A stretch of DNA of 55,442 nt from Oscillospiraceae bacterium (GCA_015064315.1 SVSL01000007.1:1-55442), one strand, 5' to 3'. Shown: positions 32,251 to 40,795, counted from the first letter of the stretch. The notes: generated by a model not told the origin, from the sequence alone. Translations and numbers: made by a program.

Positions 32251-34158
32251 ATGAGTGCTAAGAAAAAACTGCAGGGCGAGCAGGAAAAAGAAACCAAAAT
32301 GGCTTTGGACGACGCTGCCCGTGTAAAGGTTCTGAGCCCTGCGCGCTTGGTCTTCAAGCGTTTTATCCGAAACAAACTGGCAATCTTTGGAATCTGCGTG
32401 CTTGTAGCCCTCTTCCTCTTCTGCTTCCTGGGTCCCGTCTTCTATCCTTACGAGGAAACCGAGATCTTCTACGGCTGGCGCGAACAGAACGGCGAATACG
32501 CTTATTCTCAGATCCGCTCCGAATTCGTATCCTACTGGAATCCCGCGCATGACGATGCCTTTAAGAAGGAATTGAGCTACGTTGAGCGTAACGTCAACAG
32601 CACCATCAAAAAGATGAATGCTTCGACCAATCCCGACGAGCAGTCCCGTTATCGGATCCAATCCACCGACGGCACGTATTACGATCTGGTCAAGCTCGAC
32701 GATCAGGTTTATGCTCTGACCGATACCCTTTTCATCCGCATTGCAGATTATACCGGAAACGCTCTTTCGGGCTCGGTAGAGTTCCTTGAGGGTCAGACCG
32801 ACCTTGGTGCCGAGTTTACCGCGGCAGCTACCGCCGGCTTTAAGAGCGGCAGCTTTGAGTTTGGCGGCAAGACCTATACCTTCGTTAAGGATCCCGCCGG
32901 CGCTAAGCTGGATTATGATATTTACTGCAACATGGACGCTCCCGCAGAGCCCCATTACTACTTTGTATCCACCGTCCTTGCTCCCACCTTCGGAGACGAA
33001 GAGGACTTCTTCAAGTACGGCAAGGACAGTGCATTTAAGTTCAACGCTTATATCGCACTTTACACCGGTGCTTCCGAGTTTACTTATGACGGCGTGACCT
33101 ATGCAACCGCGTTTGAGGAAGGTGCGCCTCTGCTTCGCAAAAACGGCGAGGATTGCATGTACTTCTCCAACTTTGTTGCAACCCGAAAGGGTGGCGAGGA
33201 TTCCATTGACCTTGGATTCGTTCGCGAGCTGGAAAAGGTTGTCAGAAACATGAACGAGAACGCCTCCGCAGTTGGTACTGAGGTGGTATTCACCGCTATC
33301 AGCCCCAAAATTGTGGAAGGCAAGGAAGCTCGTGACGAAAACGGCAACAAGATTCTGGAAGAAACCGAATTTACGGTAAAAAGAGAACAGAACGACTACA
33401 CCGTATGGTCTGTTAACAGCACCTATCTGATGCTGATCTATGAGGCTCCCAGCGCAGATCATCTTCTGGGAACCGATGCCAACGGTATGGACGTTTTGGC
33501 AAGAGTGATGTACGGCGGAAGAATCTCTCTTCTCGTTGGCTTCATCGTTGTATTTATTGAAATGTTCATCGGCGTTATCATGGGTGGTATCGCAGGCTAC
33601 TTTGGCGGCTGGGTCGATAACCTCATCATGCGTTTGGTTGACGTATTCTACTGTATTCCTTCCATGCCGATCCTGATCATCACCGGTGCGTTGTTTGATG
33701 CACAGGGTATGGATTATATCACACGATTGATCTGGATGATGGCGATCTTAGGCCTCCTTGGCTGGGCAGGCGTTGCAAGAATGGTAAGAGGTCAAATCCT
33801 CTCCCTGCGTGAGCAGGAGTTCATGGTTGCCGCAGAGGCATCGGGTCTGAGCACACGTCGCCGTATCTTCAGCCACCTGGTTCCCAACGTAATGCCTCAG
33901 CTGATCGTACAGGCTACCATGGGACTTGGAAGCGTTATTATTACCGAATCTACCCTGTCCTTCCTGGGACTTGGTGTAAAGCATCCCCTGGCAACCTGGG
34001 GTAACATGATGAACAACATTACGCAGAAGGTAGAATACCTCTCCGCGTATGCCTACATCTGGGTTCCCATCGGCTGTCTGATCTGCCTGGCGGTTATTGC
34101 GTTCAATTTCGTCGGCGACGGACTCAGAGATGCTTTTGACCCCAAAATGAAGCGTTAA
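32251..34158 (+). CDS. ABC transporter permease, OppC/DppC type, with large exported insert
   Basis: At 635 residues it is about twice the family length. The N-terminal OppC region (RFIRNKLAIFGICVLVALFL with the first helix, then FLGPVFYPYEETE) is normal. The usual continuation HLLGTDANGMDVLARVMYG appears only at about residue 403. It is followed by the normal helices and the EAA loop (RGQILSLREQEFMVAAEASG). The roughly 330 inserted residues between helix 1 and helix 2 should lie outside the membrane. They include repeated short patterns such as GGKTYTFVKDP and DGTYYDLVKLDD, beta-rich in style. The insert may contact the binding protein, the cell wall or the substrate. GGAGG precedes the ATG. 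Confidence 0.9.
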   Translation: MSAKKKLQGEQEKETKMALDDAARVKVLSPARLVFKRFIRNKLAIFGICVLVALFLFCFLGPVFYPYEETEIFYGWREQNGEYAYSQIRSEFVSYWNPAHDDAFKKELSYVERNVNSTIKKMNASTNPDEQSRYRIQSTDGTYYDLVKLDDQVYALTDTLFIRIADYTGNALSGSVEFLEGQTDLGAEFTAAATAGFKSGSFEFGGKTYTFVKDPAGAKLDYDIYCNMDAPAEPHYYFVSTVLAPTFGDEEDFFKYGKDSAFKFNAYIALYTGASEFTYDGVTYATAFEEGAPLLRKNGEDCMYFSNFVATRKGGEDSIDLGFVRELEKVVRNMNENASAVGTEVVFTAISPKIVEGKEARDENGNKILEETEFTVKREQNDYTVWSVNSTYLMLIYEAPSADHLLGTDANGMDVLARVMYGGRISLLVGFIVVFIEMFIGVIMGGIAGYFGGWVDNLIMRLVDVFYCIPSMPILIITGALFDAQGMDYITRLIWMMAILGLLGWAGVARMVRGQILSLREQEFMVAAEASGLSTRRRIFSHLVPNVMPQLIVQATMGLGSVIITESTLSFLGLGVKHPLATWGNMMNNITQKVEYLSAYAYIWVPIGCLICLAVIAFNFVGDGLRDAFDPKMKR

Positions 34159-34172
34159 GGGGGGACGAAAAA

Positions 34173-35372
34173 ATGAGTAAAAACACAAAAAAGAAAAATT
34201 CCTACATCAGCGGTAAAGAATCTCACAAGATTTCCGCTTTTAACAGAAAAATCACCAAAAAGCTGGAAAAGCGCAGACTTTCCAGCCAGGTAAATCCCGA
34301 GACCTACAAGACCAAGATGCGTGACAGCAACAACGTTCTTGAGATCGACAATCTTTGCACCTACTTCTTTACCGACATTGGTACTGTAAAGGCGGTAGAC
34401 GGCATCAGCTTTGATATTCCCAAGAACAGCACCGTTGGTGTGGTTGGTGAGTCGGGCTGCGGTAAGAGCGTTACCTCGCTCTCGGTGATGCAGCTTCTTC
34501 CCCGCCCCGTAGGTCAGGTAGTTGGCGGCGAGATCCGCTTTAACAATAACGGCGAGGCGTATAACATCGCAAACGTTCCCAATGCCGAAATGATGCACAT
34601 CCGCGGCAACAAGATCTCCATGATCTTCCAGGAGCCCATGACCTCTCTCAACCCCGTGTTCCGTATTGGCGCGCAGGTAGACGAGGTGATCGCGCTCCAC
34701 TCCCCCGAGCTCTCCAAGGAGCAGGTAAAGGCAAAGACCATTGATATTCTCAAGCAGGTTGGTATCGCAAACGCAGAGGGCGTTTACAAAATGTTCCCCC
34801 ACGAGCTTTCGGGCGGTATGCGTCAGAGAGTTATGATCGCAATGGCTCTGGTATGCAACCCCGAGCTGATCATTGCCGACGAGCCTACCACCGCGCTTGA
34901 CGTAACCATTCAGGCGCAGATCCTGGATCTTTTGCAGGAGCTGAAGGATAAGATCAACAGCTCTATTATGCTGATCACCCATGACCTTGGCGTTATCGCG
35001 CACATGGCAGATTACGTGGTGGTTATGTACGCGGGCAGAATTGTGGAAAAGGGCACCAACGAGGATATTTTCCATCATCCTCTGCATCCCTACACCATCG
35101 GTCTGATGAAGAGTAAGCCCTCCATCAACAAGACGGTGGATGCGCTCTACAACATCCGCGGCAGCGTTCCCAACCCCGTAAATATGCCCAACTACTGCTA
35201 TTTCAAGGACCGTTGCGACCATTGCATTGCAGAATGCGAGGGCAAGTATCCTCCCATGATCAAGGTGAGCGATACCCATTACGTTTCCTGCTACTGCCAT
35301 GCTAAGGATGGCGAGTTTGTTGAATATCCCAAGACTGTAGATACGGAGGTACTGCTGAATGAGCTCAAATAA
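34173..35372 (+). CDS. ABC transporter ATP-binding protein, OppD/DppD type
   Basis: 399 residues. After a basic N-terminal extension of about 50 residues (KNTKKKNSYISGKESHK), the ATPase shows Walker A GESGCGKS, the Q-loop MIFQEPMTSLNPVF, signature LSGGMRQR, and Walker B LIIADEPTTALD, then ITHDLGVIAHMAD. The C-terminal oligopeptide-transporter domain has CYFKDRCDHCIAEC, a Cys pattern typical of OppD/DppD proteins. It powers the importer with the OppF subunit. Its end overlaps the start of oppF by 14 bases, indicating coupled translation. The N-terminal extension is longer than usual. Confidence 0.93.
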   Translation: MSKNTKKKNSYISGKESHKISAFNRKITKKLEKRRLSSQVNPETYKTKMRDSNNVLEIDNLCTYFFTDIGTVKAVDGISFDIPKNSTVGVVGESGCGKSVTSLSVMQLLPRPVGQVVGGEIRFNNNGEAYNIANVPNAEMMHIRGNKISMIFQEPMTSLNPVFRIGAQVDEVIALHSPELSKEQVKAKTIDILKQVGIANAEGVYKMFPHELSGGMRQRVMIAMALVCNPELIIADEPTTALDVTIQAQILDLLQELKDKINSSIMLITHDLGVIAHMADYVVVMYAGRIVEKGTNEDIFHHPLHPYTIGLMKSKPSINKTVDALYNIRGSVPNPVNMPNYCYFKDRCDHCIAECEGKYPPMIKVSDTHYVSCYCHAKDGEFVEYPKTVDTEVLLNELK

Positions 35373-36504
35373 TACGAATGAAAAAGCCATCGTAGTTGTG
35401 CGTGGGCTGAAAAAGTACTTCCCCATCAAGTCCAGCTTCTTCAAGAAGACCATTGGAAACGTAAAGGCTGTTGACAACGTTTCCTTTGAGATCAAGCCCG
35501 GAACCACCTTTGGTGTGGTTGGTGAATCGGGTTGCGGTAAGACCACCATGGGAAGAACCATGCTCCGTCTCTACCCCATTACCGAGGGCGAGGTCCTCTA
35601 TCGCGGACTTCATTTTGAAAAGCTCACCGCCGCACAGCTCCGCAGAGCACTTCCCAGTGAGGAAAAAGCCAAGGGCAGCTGGGATAAGAAGGCGTTGGTC
35701 GCTTATTTTGAAGAGAACGGCATCAATATCAACCTTTTGAGCACCGCGGCGCTGAACAAGCTCCGCCCCGACATTCAGATCATCTTCCAGGACCCCTATT
35801 CGAGCCTGAGCCCCAGACTTCCCATTGGTGATATCATCGGTGAGGCAGTCAAGGAGCACAAGATCGTTCCCAAGGATCAGTATGAGGACTATATCAGCGA
35901 CATTATGAAATCGTGCGGCTTGCAGGAATATCACAAGGACAGATATCCTCATGAGTTCTCGGGTGGTCAGCGCCAGAGAATCTGCATTGCGCGAGCCCTG
36001 GCTATGAACCCCAAGCTGGTTGTTTGCGACGAGCCCGTATCGGCGCTTGACGTATCGATCCAGGCGCAGATCATCAATCTGCTCAAGGATCTGCAAAAGG
36101 AGCGCGGACTCACTTATATCTTCATTTCCCACGACCTTTCGGTGGTACAGCACATTTCGGATCAGATCGCAGTTATGTATCTGGGCAGTATGGTAGAGCT
36201 TGCATCCAAGGAAGACCTCTTCGCAAGCCCCATGCATCCTTACACGCAGGCGTTGCTTTCGGCTATTCCCGTCCCCGATCCCGACGTCAAGATGAACCGC
36301 ATTGTGCTGGAGGGTGATCTTCCCAGCCCCGCAAATCCTCCCAAGGGTTGTAAGTTCCATACCCGTTGCGCCAAGTGCACAGAGCGTTGTAAGAACGAGG
36401 CTCCCGCCTTCCGTGAATACGCTCCCGGTCACTTTGTTGCCTGCCACCTCTACGATACTGAGGATGCAGCTCCCGAGGCTTCTGCCGAGAGTGAGACGGT
36501 ATGA
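35359..36504 (+). CDS. ABC transporter ATP-binding protein, OppF/DppF type
   Basis: 381 residues with Walker A GESGCGKTT, Q-loop IIFQDPYSSLSPRLPIG, signature FSGGQRQR, Walker B LVVCDEPVSALD, and FISHDLSVVQHISD. A segment of about 45 residues between Walker A and the Q-loop (around LPSEEKAKGSWDKKALVAYF) lengthens the helical region compared with standard OppF. The Cys-containing CKFHTRCAKCTERC near the C-terminus is typical. It is the second nucleotide-binding subunit of the importer. Its stop overlaps the start of a small membrane protein gene in an ATGA arrangement. Confidence 0.93.
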   Translation: MSSNNTNEKAIVVVRGLKKYFPIKSSFFKKTIGNVKAVDNVSFEIKPGTTFGVVGESGCGKTTMGRTMLRLYPITEGEVLYRGLHFEKLTAAQLRRALPSEEKAKGSWDKKALVAYFEENGININLLSTAALNKLRPDIQIIFQDPYSSLSPRLPIGDIIGEAVKEHKIVPKDQYEDYISDIMKSCGLQEYHKDRYPHEFSGGQRQRICIARALAMNPKLVVCDEPVSALDVSIQAQIINLLKDLQKERGLTYIFISHDLSVVQHISDQIAVMYLGSMVELASKEDLFASPMHPYTQALLSAIPVPDPDVKMNRIVLEGDLPSPANPPKGCKFHTRCAKCTERCKNEAPAFREYAPGHFVACHLYDTEDAAPEASAESETV

Positions 36505-36785
36505 AAAAGCGTAGCAAAAAGGTTTACGATGACGACGATGGAAGAGTGATCTCTTCCATGAACGTTGACGGAATGCCCTGGAGCCGAGGCGGTATGACCG
36601 ACCGCGAGCCACAGGAAGGAAATCGCAACATGAGCCCGAAGGACGAAAATGAGATCGAGCTTACCCCCAAGGAAAAGCGCGCGATGATGGGTGGTGTCTT
36701 CGCCGCAGCGTTTTTGGTTGCAGGTGCCTTTCTTCTGGCAGGCTTCCTCTTCATTCTGTTCTGTATTCACGTTTGGTTCAGGTAA
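36501..36785 (+). CDS. Small membrane protein at the end of the opp operon
   Basis: A 94-residue protein whose start overlaps the oppF stop (ATGA). The N-terminal 60 residues are charged and hydrophilic (KKRSKKVYDDDDGR, SPKDENEIELTPKEKRAMM). The C-terminal end is a hydrophobic segment long enough for one or two helices (GGVFAAAFLVAGAFLLAGFL, then FILFCIHVWFR). Codon use matches the upstream transporter genes. A strong terminator follows 4 bases after the stop. I do not recognise the family. The close coupling suggests an accessory or stabilising subunit of the importer. Confidence 0.7.
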   Translation: MKKRSKKVYDDDDGRVISSMNVDGMPWSRGGMTDREPQEGNRNMSPKDENEIELTPKEKRAMMGGVFAAAFLVAGAFLLAGFLFILFCIHVWFR

Positions 36786-36789
36786 ACAA

Positions 36790-36834
36790 AAACAATGATC
36801 CCCCAAGATCCTTGATCTTGGGGGATCATTGTTT
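36790..36834. terminator. Strong bidirectional terminator, opp operon and TauE gene
   Basis: A perfect 21-bp stem (36790-36810 with 36814-36834) has a three-base loop. It separates the plus-strand opp operon from the convergent minus-strand exporter gene and has A/T-rich feet on both sides. Confidence 0.92.
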
Positions 36835-36838
36835 GAAA

Positions 36839-37615
36839 TCAAAGATAATGAACGGCTAAGATCACCGCACCGGTTACGATCATTACCGTGCCAACCACGC
36901 GATTCAGCACCTTGGCGTTGGACTTGTTTGCGATCTTGGAGGCGATCCTTGCCCAAATCAAGGTAAACAATACGCAGGACACCAGGCAAAGCAGATTGGG
37001 AAGTCCTCCAATGGCAAAGTGGCTGATGCCGCCCGTAAGTGCCGTAAACGCCATAATGAATACGCTGGTTCCCACCGCCATATGCATGGGATAGCCAAGG
37101 AAGGCGGTCAGCACGAGCAACAGCATCATGCCGCCTCCCGCGCCCACAAAGCCGCAGATAAAGCCGATGAATACACCGCCGACAATCGCCTTGATCAACC
37201 TGTTTTTGGGCGTTGATGCCTCCAGCTGCTCCCGTGTGGTGTTGACAGGCTTTAAGAGAAAGCGCAAACCGATGATGATCATTGCGATCTGCATCGTCCC
37301 GCTCATTGCCTGCTCGGGAAGCAGACTTGCCACAAGGCTACCGATCACGGTGACCGTAAGCACACTGATCATCAGAGGCAAGCTGTTTTTGATATCTAAG
37401 TTTCCGCTTTTTCGATAGGTATAGGCACTGACCGCGCTTGCCAAAACGTCGCTGATCAATCCGATTCCCACCGCCTCATAGGCAGGAATCCCCAAAAAAG
37501 TAATCAGCATAGGACCGATCACGGCGGCGGCACTCATACCCGCAAAGCCGGTTCCAATGCCGGCACCGGCGCTTGCCAAAAAGCAGACCAATATAGTAAT
37601 TAAAATTTCACGCAT
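36839..37615 (-). CDS. TauE/SafE family membrane exporter
   Basis: 258 residues with about eight membrane helices arranged as two repeats. The first repeat has GTGFAGMSAAAVIGPML and GLISDVLASAVSAYTYRKSGN. The second has GFICGFVGAGGGMMLLLVLTAFLGYPMHMAVGTS-type residues and FTALTGGISHFA. Family members export sulfite, sulfoacetate or related organosulfur anions; the substrate here cannot be read. The ATG at 37615 has GGAG about 8 bases upstream. It lies 12 bases after the GNAT gene on the same strand and may be co-transcribed with it. Confidence 0.88.
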   Translation of the reverse strand: MREILITILVCFLASAGAGIGTGFAGMSAAAVIGPMLITFLGIPAYEAVGIGLISDVLASAVSAYTYRKSGNLDIKNSLPLMISVLTVTVIGSLVASLLPEQAMSGTMQIAMIIIGLRFLLKPVNTTREQLEASTPKNRLIKAIVGGVFIGFICGFVGAGGGMMLLLVLTAFLGYPMHMAVGTSVFIMAFTALTGGISHFAIGGLPNLLCLVSCVLFTLIWARIASKIANKSNAKVLNRVVGTVMIVTGAVILAVHYL

Positions 37616-37627
37616 TGTATTTCTCCG

Positions 37628-38410
37628 TTATTTTTCATTGGTGAAACCGTTCATCCCATCCACCGTCTCGATGGATTTTGCCGTCATTTCCACCCACGCG
37701 GGGCGGAATCCACTGCGGATGGCGTTGCGAACCGACTTGATATTGCTCCACGCGGCGCAGTAGAAGGGGACCTTCCCACGCTTCAAGATCTCGATGGCAA
37801 GGAGGCTTGTGAGCGCCGCGGCAATGCCCTGTCTGCGGTATTCGGGCAGCACGTCAATGCCGATCTGCCACATCTGCTCGCAGTCGGCAGAACAGCCCGC
37901 AAGACCGATCAGCCTGTCACCGTCGTATGCGCCAACACCGAGGACATCCAGTTCCTTTCGCGCCTCGCACAGGGCGTTCGACCATTCGGAGCGGTAGAGA
38001 TCGACAAAGTCGGGAGGCGTTAAGATGCGAAGCTCATAGGAACAGTCAAGCGGTTGAAGAAGGTTGATATCCGGCAAAAAATACTCCGCCATAAAGCAGA
38101 TCTTTTGCCCCTTTTTCAACAGCATATCGTTCAGAACGTGCAGATGCGGCGTTTCAAACAGATGCTCCACGGGATATTTGTTGATATAATTCTCCGCGAT
38201 CTCACGGAATTCCGGCGATACAGATGCCACCACGTTGTTTCCGTAGGACACCAGCTGACAGGAAAACGGAAGCTTCAAATACCGCCTTGCGCCCTCGCTT
38301 TCGCGCGATGTGACGATCACGTTCTCGTTTTTCTCAAAATCCGCAGGCTCGGCACAAAGGTCAATAGCAGATTGCGCCATGGCAATCTTCAAAATTTCTT
38401 GGTTGGTCAT
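37628..38410 (-). CDS. GNAT family N-acetyltransferase
   Basis: 260 residues. The C-terminal half carries the GNAT fold: LGVGAYDGDRLIGLAGCS (strands 2-3), MWQIGIDVLPEYRRQGIAAALTS with the acetyl-CoA binding motif A, then YCAAWSNIKSVRNAIRSGFRPAW. The N-terminal 120 residues (EPADFEKNENVIVTSRE, LKLPFSCQLVSYG) are less conserved and may bind substrate. The start overlaps the stop of the radical SAM gene by four bases, so both are probably made together. The acceptor is unknown. Confidence 0.88.
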   Translation of the reverse strand: MTNQEILKIAMAQSAIDLCAEPADFEKNENVIVTSRESEGARRYLKLPFSCQLVSYGNNVVASVSPEFREIAENYINKYPVEHLFETPHLHVLNDMLLKKGQKICFMAEYFLPDINLLQPLDCSYELRILTPPDFVDLYRSEWSNALCEARKELDVLGVGAYDGDRLIGLAGCSADCEQMWQIGIDVLPEYRRQGIAAALTSLLAIEILKRGKVPFYCAAWSNIKSVRNAIRSGFRPAWVEMTAKSIETVDGMNGFTNEK

Positions 38411-39174
38411 GGTGTCTCCTTTCCGAGCGCATAGTCATTGAGAATCTCCATAATATCCCGCTCATACACGTTCCCGCCGAGAACGTCGCCGTTCGGCGAA
38501 AAGGAAAGACAGCGCACGTCGCGAGGGTCCTCCACGTAGGGATTTTCGGGGAACACGTCCGTGAAATACTCTGCGAGATATTTCAGCGCATTCCCTTCGG
38601 GAAAAATGACATTTCCATCGCCCACGGGGATGCCCATATCGGTAAAAGCGGAGAGAATTTTTCTCGTTTCCAGATTATAAGAATTGTCATCGGTGACACG
38701 CACCAGCCACGCAGGGGAAAGCCGCATGGGGATGCCGCACCGCAAAGCCTCGGCGGCAAACTGCTTCACCACGTCAAGGGGAATCGTTTCCTGATGGAAG
38801 GCATCCACCGACAGAAGCAGATCATTCACGCCGCAGGCGGAAAGCCGCTCTGCCACCTGGCGAATTTTCACCACGTCCCTTGAAAAATAGCCGTTGGTAA
38901 TGACCTGCCGCTTGGGAACGTTCCGTTCTTTCGCAGCCTCCATGATCGTATAGACCGCGTCGGGATATAAAAGCGGCTCGCCACCAAAGGTCATCACGGT
39001 TTGAATCGGATACGCCGCCGCGATCCTTTTCACCGCCTCTGCGGCAAGGATAGGATCAATCGACTCCCCGCAGGACGAATGATCTCCCTCGGAGCAATGC
39101 TTGCACCTCCCCGTACAGGCGTAGGTGATGACGAATTCAATTTTGTTCAGGTGTTTGAGGTGTTTATTTTTCAT
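38407..39174 (-). CDS. Radical SAM protein
   Basis: About 255 residues. ITYACTGRCKHCSEG holds the CxxxCxxC cluster motif, TFGGEPLLYPD matches the SAM-contacting GGE motif, and VITNGYF and LLLSVDAFHQE are typical barrel strands. A last Cys in RDVRCLSFSPNGDVLGGNVY resembles the short C-terminal extension of peptide-modifying or synthase-activating members, but no full SPASM domain is present. The start at ATG 39174 is chosen over an in-frame TTG at 39186; neither has a strong ribosome binding site. Coupled to a GNAT gene downstream and possibly to a Cys-rich hypothetical gene upstream. Substrate is unknown. Confidence 0.87.
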   Translation of the reverse strand: MKNKHLKHLNKIEFVITYACTGRCKHCSEGDHSSCGESIDPILAAEAVKRIAAAYPIQTVMTFGGEPLLYPDAVYTIMEAAKERNVPKRQVITNGYFSRDVVKIRQVAERLSACGVNDLLLSVDAFHQETIPLDVVKQFAAEALRCGIPMRLSPAWLVRVTDDNSYNLETRKILSAFTDMGIPVGDGNVIFPEGNALKYLAEYFTDVFPENPYVEDPRDVRCLSFSPNGDVLGGNVYERDIMEILNDYALGKETP

Positions 39175-39192
39175 TATACGATTCAATTCTTC

Positions 39193-39594
39193 TTACCGTT
39201 TGCGGCTTTTTCTTCTAAACAATGTAGCGTCTCCATACTTTGGCCAATATGTTTTTTCCACTTCTGACACTGTATATGCAGGCTGATAATCATCGCAGAG
39301 CTCCCATGAACTGCACTCTCCAGAGCATTGAAATTTGCAATTAAAGCAATGTTTTTCTTTCACTGTCTGATCGTATTGATCCTTGCCCTGCTCTTTTTCA
39401 TGCTCATCAACTGTCAACTTCTTTTCACATGGATTTTCAAAGAAAAGCTTTTCATTGATAATTGTAATAGGCCTCTCATAAAGTTTTCCATTATACTTAA
39501 CCCATATATGAGTATCCGTATACCTCTCCACAACTACTATTTGTCCATTTCTACAGAACAAAACAACACCTTTTCTTAGAACATAATCACCCAT
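39193..39594 (-). CDS. Hypothetical protein with a C-terminal cysteine cluster
   Basis: The product has 133 residues when started at ATG 39594, which has GGAG 5 bases upstream (an in-frame TTG at 39618 is less likely). The first half is strand-rich (YVLRKGVVLFCRNGQIVVVERY, then IWVKYNGKLYERP). The second half has a hydrophilic linker and KHCFNCKFQCSGECSSWELCDDY, five cysteines spaced like a zinc- or cluster-binding knot. The end is basic (FRRKSRKR). Lower GC than the surrounding genes suggests a separate origin. It lies 18 bases upstream of the radical SAM gene on the same strand, so a link is possible. Confidence 0.6.
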   Translation of the reverse strand: MGDYVLRKGVVLFCRNGQIVVVERYTDTHIWVKYNGKLYERPITIINEKLFFENPCEKKLTVDEHEKEQGKDQYDQTVKEKHCFNCKFQCSGECSSWELCDDYQPAYTVSEVEKTYWPKYGDATLFRRKSRKR

Positions 39595-39639
39595 AAGCAC
39601 TCCATTTTCTAAATACAACTATTATTTTCTCCAAGACAA

Positions 39640-40056
39640 TTACATCATCCCGTTAAATTTTTGAGATATGGATTCATATTCTTGAATGATCTTTTCTAAA
39701 ATGACTTTGTCCGCGGGGCAGAAATTGTAGTTTGGAATTTCGTTTGGCGTGATCCATTGAATGTCATTGTGCTCTAATTTCTGCGGAACGCCCTCCTTGA
39801 CAGAGGCGTGAAAGAGGGTGAGATGTACCGTGATATCGGGATATTCGTGTACCACATCCATAAATTCGTCACCAACCGAGACTGTGATGGCAAGCTCCTC
39901 GCGGCACTCGCGAATCAGAGCTTGCTCCTTGGTCTCTCCCTTTTCTACCTTGCCGCCAACAAACTCCCACAAAAGAGCGTTCCCCTTGTGGGCGGGGCGC
40001 TGACAGATCATAAATTGTTCGCCCTGCCAAATCAGAGCGGCTACTACCTCGGTCAT
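39640..40056 (-). CDS. NUDIX hydrolase, MutT type
   Basis: 138 residues with a full Nudix box, GGKVEKGETKEQALIRECREELAI, which gives the G-x5-E-x7-R-E-x2-E-E pattern (positions about 35-57). The N-terminus VVAALIWQGEQFMICQRPAHKG and the PNEIPNYNFCPAD ending resemble 8-oxo-dGTP diphosphatases, which clean the nucleotide pool. It has a perfect promoter and AAAGGAG before the ATG and is probably a single gene. Confidence 0.9.
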   Translation of the reverse strand: MTEVVAALIWQGEQFMICQRPAHKGNALLWEFVGGKVEKGETKEQALIRECREELAITVSVGDEFMDVVHEYPDITVHLTLFHASVKEGVPQKLEHNDIQWITPNEIPNYNFCPADKVILEKIIQEYESISQKFNGMM

Positions 40057-40091
40057 TGAAAAAATCTCCTTTTTGTCGGTTTACTGCTCTC

Positions 40092-40120
40092 ATTATAGCA
40101 AAATCAGCCTCCAATGTCAA
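40092..40120 (-). promoter_or_regulatory. Consensus promoter of the NUDIX gene
   Basis: Minus strand TTGACA (40120-40115), 17 bases, TATAAT (40097-40092), a perfect match to sigma-A sites; start near 40085, leaving a leader of about 30 bases. Confidence 0.85.
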
Positions 40121-40188
40121 CCTTTTTTAGCATGGTTTCTCTTTTTGTGGCATATACTAAGCTACAAATGATTGCTATGGGGGATGTT

Positions 40189-40712
40189 ATGAAGCGTTCG
40201 ATGGGACTTTGGCAGCTCATGGGCTTTGCCGTGACCTCGCTGGGCGGCACGTTGTTGCATTTTTATACGAATGGCTGGGCGAGGCGGTATGGATCGCCCC
40301 GTTTTCGGGGGTGAACGAATCAACCTGGGAGCACATGAAGCTCCTCTTCTTTCCCATGCTCCTGTTTGCCATTGTGCAAAGCCGTTTCTTCCGTGACAGG
40401 AAAGATTTTTGGTGTGTCAAGCTCCGCGGAATCCTTTTGGGGCAAATTCTGATCCCCGTCATCTTCTACACCTACAACGGCGTCATTGGAAGATCTCCCG
40501 ATTGGATCAACATTGCCATTTTCTTCATCGCGGCGGCGATCACCTATCTTTATGAGACCAAGCACTTTCAAAAAGAAAAGACACGTTGCCGTAATCCCAA
40601 AATCGCCATCGGCATTTTGTGCGCCGTTGCGCTTTTGTTCGTGATCTTCACCTTTCTGACCCCCGAGATCGGTATTTTTGAGGACCCCCTGACGGGAGGA
40701 TACGGGAGATGA
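40189..40712 (+). pseudogene. Frameshifted small membrane protein (DUF6512-like)
   Basis: From ATG 40189 (GGGGGA upstream) the frame encodes MKRSMGLWQLMGFAVTS, continues to LLHF, and then runs into a stop near 40314. The following frame, open from before this point to 40712, continues the protein sensibly: LYEWLGEAVWIAPFSGVNES, then TWEHMKLLFFPMLLF and several membrane helices. The switch happens at a run of five T (40260-40264); a sixth T would restore one frame of about 174 residues. This is a one-base deletion, a sequencing or assembly error, or less likely programmed slippage. The intact protein would have five or six helices. The family name is from memory. Confidence 0.7.
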
Positions 40713-40734
40713 GAATGTGAAATAGCGAAAAAAC

Positions 40735-40795
40735 AGCGTAGTCATGAAAATGCAATTTTCACGGCTACGCTATTTCTTTAGAATATAGATAAAAC
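40735..40795 (-). repeat. Terminator-linked element, family B copy 1
   Basis: A hairpin with AGCGTAG (40735-40741) pairing with CTACGCT (40765-40771), plus an inner stem of TGAAAAT with ATTTTCA. On the plus-strand right side it continues as ATTTCTTTAGAATATAGAT. The same right flank, GGCTACGCTATTT and then GAAATATAGA, recurs at 52886-52918. In both places the element lies downstream of minus-strand genes (here the GH36 gene, about 70 bases past its stop). It probably terminates transcription; the conserved flank suggests a dispersed module. Confidence 0.6.
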
